NCBI GenBank assembly: GCA_017651265.1
Contig: JAGCDO010000041.1
Location: 1-58,436, forward strand
Length of the DNA: 58,436 nt
DNA from: Prevotella sp.
GTDB lineage: Bacteria > Bacteroidota > Bacteroidia > Bacteroidales > Bacteroidaceae
Direction of reading: 5' to 3'
Part shown: positions 16,300-24,599 of the stretch, piece by piece
How the letters are laid out: the number at the start of each line of letters is the position of its first letter
How positions within the stretch are numbered: the first letter of the stretch is position 1
The notes under the pieces: model-generated
Seen by the model: the letters and a program-made list of their open reading frames with translations, nothing else
Told to the model about the DNA's origin: nothing
Database searches by the model: none
Translations under genes and position numbers: made by a program

Positions 16300-18066
16300 G
16301 GTTATTTGTTTCTTGAATGTCGGACTTTCCACATAACTTACGAAAGCCTGATTCACCTTTCGGATGCCGCCAGGGGTGGGATAATGTCCTGTAAAATACC
16401 AATCACCGGGATGATTGGGGCAGGCTTCATGTAATCCCTCGATGCTTTGGAAGACGAGCTCCACAGGAGCATGCATATCATCGGGGCGCAGCATTTCCAC
16501 AATCTTCTTATTGATCTCCTCCACTGTAAAGGGAGCATAGATTGCACGTACAGGAGAATCATCCCCTTGTTCCTCGGGTGACAAGGCACGGATCTGCTCC
16601 TTGCATTTCCTATACGTTTCCGAGATAATCTCATGCATTCCCCGTTCATGAATCAAGGCGATGGCCGCCCGGAAAGCACACAACTCCTCCAGACGTGACA
16701 TGTCAATGCCGTAGTAGTCGGGATAGCGTATCTGTGGAGAACTGCTCACCATCACGATCTTCTTCGGATGGAGACGGTCGAGAATCTTGAAGATGCTCTC
16801 CCGAAGGGTAGTACCCCGAACAATGGAATCGTCGATGATGACCAGGTTATCCTTGAAAGGTCGCAGACTGCCGTAACTGATATCATAGACATGCGCAGCG
16901 AGGTCGTTACGTTCAGCATTATCAGCAATGAAGGTACGCAGTTTGATATCCTTCCACACCACCTTTTCGGTACGTACGTTATGCCCCTGCTGACGGAAGC
17001 CGTCGGTCATACCATAGAACGCCACCTCGGCAGTATTGGGGATATAAGAGAACACGGTATTCCCGATGTCACCATCAATGGCTTTCATGATGGGCTGCAT
17101 CAGTTGTTCTCCCAAACGCTTACGCTCCTGATAGATGTCACGATCCGAACCTCTGCTGAAATAGATGCGCTCAAACGAACACGCACTCAGTTTCTGAGCC
17201 GGTAGGATCTGTTCCAGCATACTCTCGCCATTCCTTCTCACAATCAATGATTTTCCTGGCTGTAATTCCTGCACATCTTCGGTGTGCAGGTTAAAGGTTG
17301 TTTGCAGCACAGGGCGCTCACTGGCCATGGCCACGATTTCCTCATCGATGTAGTAGAACAACGGACGGATGCCCCAGGGATCGCGTACGGCAAACATCTC
17401 ACCCGAACCCGTCAGTCCGCACATCACATAGCCACCATCATAATGACTCATCGTGGTGCGCAGCACATTGGCCATGCATACATGGTTATCGATGTAACTG
17501 GTAATATCGGTTCCTTCCAGTTGTTTACCCTTTGCTTCCTCGTACAATCGCTCCACTTCACGATCCAACCGGTGTCCCATCAGTTCCAGCGTGATGTACG
17601 AATCGCCGTAGATTCGAGGCGACTGTCCTTGTGAGGTCAGGAAACGGAACACCTCATCGATGTTCGTCATGTTGAAGTTACCGCACAGACAGAGGTTCTT
17701 TGCGCGCCAGTTGTTACGGCGCAGGAACGGATGGACAAACGTCAATCCGCTCTTCCCTGTTGTGGAGTAGCGAAGATGTCCCATGAACAGCTGCGCCTCG
17801 GGGAGCCCTCTTGAGAAGATCTCCGTGATGGCATCCTTACCCTCGGCCTTTTCGCGGAACATATATTCCGTACCGGCAGGAGCATCCAGGTTGACACAGG
17901 CAATGCCCGCTCCCTCCTGTCCTCGGTTGTGCTGCTTCTCCATCATCAGATAGAGCTTATTCAGCGCATACAACCGCGTACCATATTTCTGTTCGTAGTA
18001 TTCTAATGGTTTCAGCAGGCGAATCATCGCCACACCGCATTCATGCTTTATTTCTTCCATCTTCAA
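16291..18066 (-). CDS. purF: Amidophosphoribosyltransferase (long Bacteroidetes type)
   Basis: First committed step of purine synthesis: PRPP plus glutamine to phosphoribosylamine. The N-terminal Ntn glutaminase domain has its nucleophile in HECGVAMI after a short leader of seven to nine residues (start at Met1 or Met3) that must be removed. NRGQEGAGI and GHLRYSTTG follow. The phosphoribosyltransferase domain carries the PRPP loop VIIDDSIVRGTT near residue 415. It has 591 residues, longer than the roughly 505 of E. coli PurF, with extra C-terminal sequence. A paralogue with altered function cannot be excluded, because some Bacteroidetes carry two PurF-like genes. Confidence 0.85.
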   Translation of the reverse strand: MKMEEIKHECGVAMIRLLKPLEYYEQKYGTRLYALNKLYLMMEKQHNRGQEGAGIACVNLDAPAGTEYMFREKAEGKDAITEIFSRGLPEAQLFMGHLRYSTTGKSGLTFVHPFLRRNNWRAKNLCLCGNFNMTNIDEVFRFLTSQGQSPRIYGDSYITLELMGHRLDREVERLYEEAKGKQLEGTDITSYIDNHVCMANVLRTTMSHYDGGYVMCGLTGSGEMFAVRDPWGIRPLFYYIDEEIVAMASERPVLQTTFNLHTEDVQELQPGKSLIVRRNGESMLEQILPAQKLSACSFERIYFSRGSDRDIYQERKRLGEQLMQPIMKAIDGDIGNTVFSYIPNTAEVAFYGMTDGFRQQGHNVRTEKVVWKDIKLRTFIADNAERNDLAAHVYDISYGSLRPFKDNLVIIDDSIVRGTTLRESIFKILDRLHPKKIVMVSSSPQIRYPDYYGIDMSRLEELCAFRAAIALIHERGMHEIISETYRKCKEQIRALSPEEQGDDSPVRAIYAPFTVEEINKKIVEMLRPDDMHAPVELVFQSIEGLHEACPNHPGDWYFTGHYPTPGGIRKVNQAFVSYVESPTFKKQITLF

Positions 18067-18083
18067 CCCCTCACCTCTTAACT

Positions 18084-18132
18084 TCTCAATTTCTAATTCT
18101 CAATTTTCAATTATCAATTATCAATTATCAAT
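18084..18132. repeat. Seven-unit 7-bp repeat array between purF and pyrG
   Basis: Units TCTCAAT, TTCTAAT, TCTCAAT, TTTCAAT, then TATCAAT three times: 49 bp in all. The array runs into the complement of the pyrG stop codon. A less regular CTCACCT/CTTAACT stretch precedes it. Confidence 0.85.
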
Positions 18133-19778
18133 TATTTAACGCATGCTTTGATGAAACTCATGAACAACGGATGGGGATGGAGCACGGTGGAGGAATACTC
18201 CGGATGGAACTGCGTACCGATATACCATCTCTTTTCGGGTATTTCCACTATTTCCACAAGATCAGCAGCAGGGTTCACCCCTACCCCTTTCATGCCCGCC
18301 TTCTCAAACGCTTTGAGATAGCTGTTGTTGAACTCATAACGGTGACGGTGACGTTCCTTGATGAAAGCAGACCCACCTCCTTGCCCCTCCCTGTTATGGA
18401 GGGGAGTAGATCGTTCCGACTGCGTGTAGGCCATAAACGCCTTGCTGCCTGCCACCAACTGGCACTCGTAAGCACCTAATCGCATTGTACCGCCCATCTG
18501 CGTGATGTTCTTCTGCTCTTCCATGAGGTCGATCACATTGTGGGGTGTGTGCTCATCCATCTCACGACTGTTGGCATCCTTGTAACCCAACACGTTACGG
18601 GCAAACTCAATGACCATCATCTGCATGCCCAAGCAGATACCAAAGGTTGGGATATCGTGTGTTCGGGTGTATTCGGCTGCAATGATCTTACCTTCAATGC
18701 CTCGTGTGCCGAAGCCCGGGCAGATCACGATGCCGTTCATACCGCTGAGTTGTTCGGCTACATTCTCTTGGGTGATATGCTCACTGTTGATGAAGTGCGT
18801 CTTCACCTTTCTGTGATTATAGGTGCCGGCATGTGCCAGACTCTCAAGAATACTCTTATACGCATCTTGGAGGTCGTACTTACCGACAAGACCGATGTTG
18901 ATGATCTCAGTGGAATTCTTCCTGAGCTCCAGGAAGTTACGCCAAGGACCCAGTTCGGGAGTCTCGCCTACCTCCACGCCCATCTTTTTCAGGATGATGG
19001 CGTCGAGCCCCTGATGCTGCATATTGACAGGTACTTCATAGATGCTGGGCAGATCCTGACTCTGGATAACCGCAGCCACATCCACATTACAGAAATGGGC
19101 CACCTTCTCCCTGATTCCCTCATTCAACGCATGTTCCGTACGTAACACCAGCACCTCAGGTTGAATACCCAGTCCTTGTAACTGCTTCACACTGGTCTGC
19201 GTAGGTTTGGTCTTCAACTCTCCAGCCGCTGCCAGATAAGGCACGTAGGTAAGATGCACATTCAACGCCCTTGAAGGACCCAGTTCCCAACGTAGCTGTC
19301 GGATGGCCTCCAGGAACGGCTGACCCTCGATGTCACCAATAGTACCGCCGATTTCTGTAATCACGAAATCCAGATCACGTTTCGTAGCATTGAGAAGAAT
19401 ACGTCTTTTAATCTCGTCGGTGATGTGCGGCACCACCTGAATGGTCTTACCCAGATAGTCACCTCTCCGCTCCCGCTCAATCACGCTCAGGTAGATTTGT
19501 CCTGTGGTCACACTATTATTACGCGTCATCTCAATACCCGTAAACCGCTCGTAATGTCCAAGGTCCAAATCCGTCTCCATACCATCGGCGGTGACGTAAC
19601 ACTCCCCATGCTCATAGGGATTGAGTGTTCCTGGATCAATGTTGATGTAAGGGTCGAATTTCTGAATCGTTATCCTGTAACCTCGTGCCTGAAGCAGCTT
19701 TCCCAACGAAGCCGAGATGATGCCCTTGCCTAATGACGAGGCTACTCCTCCCGTGATAAAAATATATTTCGTCTCCAT
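18132..19778 (-). CDS. pyrG: CTP synthase with a repeat-derived insertion
   Basis: Makes CTP from UTP, ATP and glutamine. 548 residues. The synthase domain starts KYIFITGGVASSLGKGI with the ATP loop and has YEHGECYVTADGMETDLDLGHYERF. The class I glutaminase domain has the nucleophile in FGICLGMQ and the GFGTRG segment, and ends with HPEYSS. Between YTQSER and ERHRHRYEFNN, at residues about 455-470, lies extra sequence TPLHNREGQGGG, encoded by a palindromic element; normal enzymes have only a few residues here. Divergent from gltB. Confidence 0.95.
   Translation of the reverse strand: METKYIFITGGVASSLGKGIISASLGKLLQARGYRITIQKFDPYINIDPGTLNPYEHGECYVTADGMETDLDLGHYERFTGIEMTRNNSVTTGQIYLSVIERERRGDYLGKTIQVVPHITDEIKRRILLNATKRDLDFVITEIGGTIGDIEGQPFLEAIRQLRWELGPSRALNVHLTYVPYLAAAGELKTKPTQTSVKQLQGLGIQPEVLVLRTEHALNEGIREKVAHFCNVDVAAVIQSQDLPSIYEVPVNMQHQGLDAIILKKMGVEVGETPELGPWRNFLELRKNSTEIINIGLVGKYDLQDAYKSILESLAHAGTYNHRKVKTHFINSEHITQENVAEQLSGMNGIVICPGFGTRGIEGKIIAAEYTRTHDIPTFGICLGMQMMVIEFARNVLGYKDANSREMDEHTPHNVIDLMEEQKNITQMGGTMRLGAYECQLVAGSKAFMAYTQSERSTPLHNREGQGGGSAFIKERHRHRYEFNNSYLKAFEKAGMKGVGVNPAADLVEIVEIPEKRWYIGTQFHPEYSSTVLHPHPLFMSFIKACVK
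18384..18404. repeat. 21-bp palindromic element inside pyrG
   Basis: CCCCTCC, CTGTTAT, GGAGGGG. Its flanks (TTG before, AGTA after) match those of copy 1 in asnB. Read on the pyrG strand as PLHNREG. Confidence 0.85.
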
Positions 19779-19795
19779 GCTGTAAGAATTTGGTG

Positions 19796-19803
19796 CAAAG
19801 ATA
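19796..19803 (-). promoter_or_regulatory. Promoter -7 element of pyrG
   Basis: TATCTTTG on the minus strand, 17 bases upstream of the pyrG ATG. Confidence 0.72.
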
Positions 19804-19896
19804 CTACAATCTGTTAGTTTATGCGCGTAAGAAAGAGGTATTCAATAGATGAGTTTGAGGAGTGATGACTATCTGCACAACATAAGAAATATATTA

Positions 19897-19941
19897 TTTC
19901 AAATTGTAAGCAAAAGTAAACATAATTATTACAATTTGTTA
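19897..19941 (+). promoter_or_regulatory. Paired 13-bp operator upstream of gltB
   Basis: Far site TTTCAAATTGTAA and near site TTACAATTTGTTA have centres 32 bp apart. The near centre is 68 bp upstream of the gltB -7 element. The far site is identical in sequence to the far site at glnN, and CATAAT directly precedes the near site in both. Confidence 0.72.
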
Positions 19942-20002
19942 CTTATGAACAAAAAGTAGGTAAAAACGTCAGTAATATGAGCATTTTGATAGCAGAATGT
20001 CA

Positions 20003-20010
20003 TAATTTTG
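20003..20010 (+). promoter_or_regulatory. Promoter -7 element of gltB-gltD
   Basis: TAATTTTG, 29 bases upstream of the chosen gltB ATG. It lies inside the longer open frame, which is why the upstream ATG is not used. Confidence 0.65.
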
Positions 20011-20039
20011 CCACGAATTTAAGATTTAAGAAGGATAAT

Positions 20040-23000
20040 ATGACGAATAGCAAGCAAACCCAAAACCAAAAAGGACTCTACCAGAGCGACTATGAGCACG
20101 ACGCGTGTGGTGTGGGAATGATTGTGAACATCCACGGCAATAAGAGTCACGATCTGGTTGACAATGCACTGAAGGTGCTGGAGAACATGAGGCATCGCGG
20201 AGCGGAAGTCGGCAAAGACGGCGACGGAGCTGGTATCATGATCCAGATTCCGCATGAGTTCATCCTGCTGCAGGGTATTCCTGTACCAGAAAAGGGAAAG
20301 TATGGCACGGGCCTTGTTTTCCTGCCGAAGGACGAGAAGGCACAGAGCGAGATTCTCAGCGTGATGATCGAAGAGATAGAACGCGAGGGATTACAGCTGA
20401 TGCACCTGCGTACGGTACCCACAAACCCGGAGTGTCTGGGCGAATCGGCATTAAGTACAGAGCCTGACATCAAGCAGATTTTCATCACCGGCGTGTCGGA
20501 TGACAAGGTGGACACCTTCCCGCGCACGTTATATATAATAAGGAAGAAGATTGAAAAGCGCATCACGAACAACGACTTCTACATCTGTTCGTTAAGCAAC
20601 ACAAACATGGTTTACAAGGGAATGCTGTCGTCGATGCAGGTACGACAGTACTACCCTGATTTGACAAATCCCTATTTGACAAGCGGACTGGCACTGGTTC
20701 ACTCACGATTCAGCACAAACACATTCCCTACGTGGAGTTTGGCACAGCCTTTCCGTTTGTTGGCGCACAATGGAGAAATCAACACGATACGTGGAAATCG
20801 TGGATGGATGAAGGCGAGAGAGAGCGTATTGTCGAGCGAGGCGCTGGGCGATGCGAAAGCGATTTCACCCATTGTGCAGCCGGGGATGTCAGACTCGGCA
20901 TCTCTCGATAATGTATTGGAGTTCTTCGTGATGAGCGGACTTTCATTACCTCATGCCATGAGCGTGCTGGTACCTGAGTCGTTCAACGACAAGAACCCGA
21001 TCAGTGAGGACCTGAAAGCGTTCTATGAGTACCATTCCATCCTGATGGAGCCATGGGACGGTCCTGCTGCCCTCCTGTTCTCTGACGGTCGTTTTGCCGG
21101 TGGTATGCTCGACCGCAACGGTCTTCGTCCTGCTCGTTACACCATCACCAAAAACGATACGATGGTGGTGGCCTCTGAGGTAGGTGTGATGGACTTCGAC
21201 CCTACGGAGATTGCTGAGAAAGGACGTCTGCAGCCGGGTAAGATTTTGCTGATCGACACCCAGGAAGGTAAGATCTACTACGATGGTGAGATCAAGAAGC
21301 AGTTGGCCGATGAGCACCCCTACCGTCAGTGGTTGTCCACCAACCGCATCCAGCTGGAGAAGCTGAAGAGCGGTCGCCATGTGGAGAACGGAGTAAGCAA
21401 CCTGCTGCAGAAGGAAATGATGTTCGGCTATGGCGAAGAGGATGTAGATGGCACAATCGTTCCGATGGCCATCAACGGTCAGGAGCCTACAGCCTCCATG
21501 GGTAACGACACCCCGCTGGCCGTTCTCTCTGACAAGCCGCAGACATTCTTCAACTATTTCCGTCAACAGTTCGCACAGGTAACCAACCCTGCCATCGACT
21601 CCATCCGCGAGGAACTCGTGATGAGTCTTACGGAATATATCGGTCGTGTGGGTTCTGGCATCCTCAACCCCGACGAAACCAACTGTAAGATGGTGCGTCT
21701 GCCTCATCCCATACTGAACAACACCCAGCTCGATATCCTTTGTAATATCCGCTACAAGGGTTTCAATACCATTAAGCTACCGATGACATTCAGTCTCTCC
21801 CAGCCCCTCCCTATCAAGGAGGGAAGTGATTACACGCAAGCCGGGGAGGACTTGCGCAGAGCGCTTGACAAGTTATGTAAGGATGCTGAACATGCGGTAG
21901 ATGATGGTTATAACTATATTATTCTGACAGATAAGATTGATGATGCTGCCGGGTCTTTCTATATCCCTTCACTGCTGGCAGTGAGCGCCGTGCATCATTA
22001 TCTGATTTCCGTAGGTAAGCGTGTGCAGACAGCATTGATCGTGGAAAGCGGTGAGATTCGCGAAACCATGCATGCAGCCCTGCTGTTAGGCTATGGTGCT
22101 TCGGCACTATGTCCTTATATGACGTTTGCCATCTTGAACGACCTCGTGAAGCGTCACAAGATCCAAGAGGATTATGCCACCGCAGAAGCCAACTACATCA
22201 AGGCCGTTAAGAAAGGACTGTTCAAGATCATGGCCAAGATGGGAATCTCTACCATCCGCTCCTATCGCGGGGCAAAGATCTTTGAGAGTATCGGACTCAG
22301 CGAGAGTCTGCTGAAGACTTACTTCGGCACGGAAATAAGTACCATCGGCGGTATCGGTCTGGAGAAGATCGCCGCTGATGCCATCGCCATGCACCAAGCT
22401 GCCTATGCCCATAACAACACAGACACATCCTTTTTACCCAATCTCGGTCAGTTCCACTGGCGGAAAGATGGCATCAAGCATGCATGGAACCCGGAAACCA
22501 TTGCCACGCTGCAACTGGCTACCCGCACAGGTAACTACGAGAAATTCAAGCAGTTCTCGAAACTCGTCGATGAGAAGGAGGCGCCGATATTCATTCGCGA
22601 CTTCATCGGGTGGAAGAAGAATCCTATTAACATCGACGAGGTGGAACCTGTTGAGAACATCGTGAAGCACTTTGTGGCAGGCGCCATGTCGTTCGGAGCC
22701 CTCTCGAAAGAAGCCCACGAGGCCATCTGTCTGGCCATGAACAAACTGGGAGCCCGCTCAAACACAGGTGAGGGCGGTGAAGACGCTGAGCGTTTCCACG
22801 CCACCTTCGACGGTATCTCACTGTCGAGCAAGACCAAGCAGGTTGCCTCTGGTCGTTTCGGTGTAACAACGGAATATCTGGTCAATGCCGAAGAGATTCA
22901 GATCAAGGTGGCCCAGGGTGCAAAGCCCGGTGAGGGCGGACAGCTTCCTGGCTTCAAGGTCAACGAGGTGATTGCCAAGACGCGCCACTCCATCCCCGGC

Positions 23001-24563
23001 ATTTCATTGATCTCGCCGCCGCCTCATCACGATATCTATAGTATCGAGGACCTGGCCCAGCTGATCTTCGACCTGAAGAACGTGAACCCCACGGCAGCCA
23101 TCTCTGTGAAGCTGGTGGCCGAGAGCGGTGTGGGAACGATTGCCGCAGGTGTAGCCAAGGCCAAGGCCGACCTGATCATCATCTCTGGTGCAGAGGGCGG
23201 TACAGGTGCTTCTCCTGCCAGCTCCATGCGTTTCGCAGGTATTTCACCTGAGATCGGACTCTCTGAGACGCAACAGACACTTGTTCGTAACGGATTGCGC
23301 AGCAATGTCCGTCTGCAGGTAGATGGTCAGATCAAGACCGGTCGTGACATCGTATTGATGGCCTTACTGGGAGCCGAGGAGTTTGGATTCGGTACGGCAG
23401 CCCTCATCGTATTGGGTTGCGTCATGATGCGCAAGTGTAACCTGAATACTTGTCCGATGGGTGTGGCCACGCAGAACCCCGAGTTGCGCAAGCACTTCAT
23501 GGGACGTTATGAATATCTGGTGAACTACTTCACCTTCCTCGCCCAAGAGGTAAGGGAATACCTGGCAGAACTCGGTTTCAAGAGTCTGAACGATATCGTG
23601 GGTCGCACCGACCTAATTGAGACGCGCGAATCGGCTCTCGACTTCTCTCGTCTGCTCTACAAGGAAGAAGGCACGCTTCACTTCACGGGCGATGTCCACA
23701 AACCTTCTGTGCCGCTGGGTATGCAGGGAACCGTTCTCGACCAGCAGATGATTGAGGCTGCTTCAAAAGCTATCGATAAAGGTGAAGAGGTGAACCTCGA
23801 CTATGCCATCAAGAATACCGATCGCGCCGTGGGTACCATGCTCTCTGGCGTCATCGCAAAAAAATACGGACTGGCGGGTCTTCACGACAATACCATCAAC
23901 GTGAAGTTCAAGGGTTCCGCAGGACAGTCGTTCGGTGCCTTCCTGGAACATGGCATCAGCTTCAAGCTCGAAGGCGAAACCAACGACTACTTCGCCAAGG
24001 GACTCTCTGGCGGACGTATCGCCATTCTTCCTCCCACACGTGCTAACTTCGCTGCTGAGGACAATATCATCGCAGGTAATACGGGTCTTTACGGCGCCAC
24101 CAGCGGCGAACTCTATATCAATGGTAAGGTAGGCGAACGCTTCGGTGTCAGAAACTCAGGTGCCATTGCAGTGCTTGAAGGCGCAGGCGACCACTGCTGC
24201 GAGTATATGACGGGCGGTCGTGTGGTTGTGCTTGGTGAGACAGGACGAAACTTCGCTGCCGGTATGAGCGGTGGTGTGGCCTATGTCTGGGATAAGAACC
24301 ACAACTTCGACTACTTCTGTAATATGGACATGGTGGAGATCAATCTGGTGGAAGACAGTGTGTCACGCAAGGAGCTGCACGAACTCATTCGTCAGCACTA
24401 CCTCTACACGGGTTCTAAACTGGCCCGCACCATGCTTGACAACTGGAACCACTACATAGAGGACTTCATCCAGATTGTTCCTATCGAGTATAAGCGTGTG
24501 CTGCAGGAAGAGCAGATGAAGAAACTACGCGACAAGATTGCTGACATGCAACGAGAGTATTAA
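20040..24563 (+). CDS. gltB: Glutamate synthase large subunit
   Basis: Transfers the glutamine amide to 2-oxoglutarate, giving two glutamates. 1507 residues from the ATG after an AAGGA-like site. A 22-residue leader precedes the glutaminase nucleophile (HDACGVGM, Cys23). Other landmarks: FSTNTFPTW, the central domain, the FMN domain with GEGGED and GGQLPGFKV, the 3Fe-4S cysteines in MMRKCNLNTCPMGVATQ, and the C-terminal GXGXG beta-helix. Residues about 583-597 (SLSQPLPIKEGSDY) are extra and come from a palindromic element. Followed by gltD; expression is probably controlled by the paired operator upstream. Confidence 0.96.
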   Translation: MTNSKQTQNQKGLYQSDYEHDACGVGMIVNIHGNKSHDLVDNALKVLENMRHRGAEVGKDGDGAGIMIQIPHEFILLQGIPVPEKGKYGTGLVFLPKDEKAQSEILSVMIEEIEREGLQLMHLRTVPTNPECLGESALSTEPDIKQIFITGVSDDKVDTFPRTLYIIRKKIEKRITNNDFYICSLSNTNMVYKGMLSSMQVRQYYPDLTNPYLTSGLALVHSRFSTNTFPTWSLAQPFRLLAHNGEINTIRGNRGWMKARESVLSSEALGDAKAISPIVQPGMSDSASLDNVLEFFVMSGLSLPHAMSVLVPESFNDKNPISEDLKAFYEYHSILMEPWDGPAALLFSDGRFAGGMLDRNGLRPARYTITKNDTMVVASEVGVMDFDPTEIAEKGRLQPGKILLIDTQEGKIYYDGEIKKQLADEHPYRQWLSTNRIQLEKLKSGRHVENGVSNLLQKEMMFGYGEEDVDGTIVPMAINGQEPTASMGNDTPLAVLSDKPQTFFNYFRQQFAQVTNPAIDSIREELVMSLTEYIGRVGSGILNPDETNCKMVRLPHPILNNTQLDILCNIRYKGFNTIKLPMTFSLSQPLPIKEGSDYTQAGEDLRRALDKLCKDAEHAVDDGYNYIILTDKIDDAAGSFYIPSLLAVSAVHHYLISVGKRVQTALIVESGEIRETMHAALLLGYGASALCPYMTFAILNDLVKRHKIQEDYATAEANYIKAVKKGLFKIMAKMGISTIRSYRGAKIFESIGLSESLLKTYFGTEISTIGGIGLEKIAADAIAMHQAAYAHNNTDTSFLPNLGQFHWRKDGIKHAWNPETIATLQLATRTGNYEKFKQFSKLVDEKEAPIFIRDFIGWKKNPINIDEVEPVENIVKHFVAGAMSFGALSKEAHEAICLAMNKLGARSNTGEGGEDAERFHATFDGISLSSKTKQVASGRFGVTTEYLVNAEEIQIKVAQGAKPGEGGQLPGFKVNEVIAKTRHSIPGISLISPPPHHDIYSIEDLAQLIFDLKNVNPTAAISVKLVAESGVGTIAAGVAKAKADLIIISGAEGGTGASPASSMRFAGISPEIGLSETQQTLVRNGLRSNVRLQVDGQIKTGRDIVLMALLGAEEFGFGTAALIVLGCVMMRKCNLNTCPMGVATQNPELRKHFMGRYEYLVNYFTFLAQEVREYLAELGFKSLNDIVGRTDLIETRESALDFSRLLYKEEGTLHFTGDVHKPSVPLGMQGTVLDQQMIEAASKAIDKGEEVNLDYAIKNTDRAVGTMLSGVIAKKYGLAGLHDNTINVKFKGSAGQSFGAFLEHGISFKLEGETNDYFAKGLSGGRIAILPPTRANFAAEDNIIAGNTGLYGATSGELYINGKVGERFGVRNSGAIAVLEGAGDHCCEYMTGGRVVVLGETGRNFAAGMSGGVAYVWDKNHNFDYFCNMDMVEINLVEDSVSRKELHELIRQHYLYTGSKLARTMLDNWNHYIEDFIQIVPIEYKRVLQEEQMKKLRDKIADMQREY
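21804..21824. repeat. 21-bp palindromic element inside gltB
   Basis: CCCCTCC, CTATCAA, GGAGGGA. Read in the gltB frame as PLPIKEG, the same frame as in asnB and pyrG although gltB is on the opposite strand. Confidence 0.82.
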
Positions 24564-24591
24564 TTTTCAATTCTCAATTTTCAATTTTCAA
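24564..24591. repeat. Four-unit 7-bp repeat array directly after the gltB stop codon
   Basis: Units TTTTCAA, TTCTCAA, TTTTCAA, TTTTCAA begin on the base after TAA and fill most of the gap to gltD. Confidence 0.85.
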
Positions 24592-24599
24592 TTGTTATC

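Noticed and set aside
18084-18132. Possible CRISPR-like array
   Set aside because: Direct tandem 7-bp units without spacers; no cas genes in the window.
20946-21707. 253-codon open frame opposite gltB
   Set aside because: Lies wholly within a certain gene and gives a low-information antisense-type protein.
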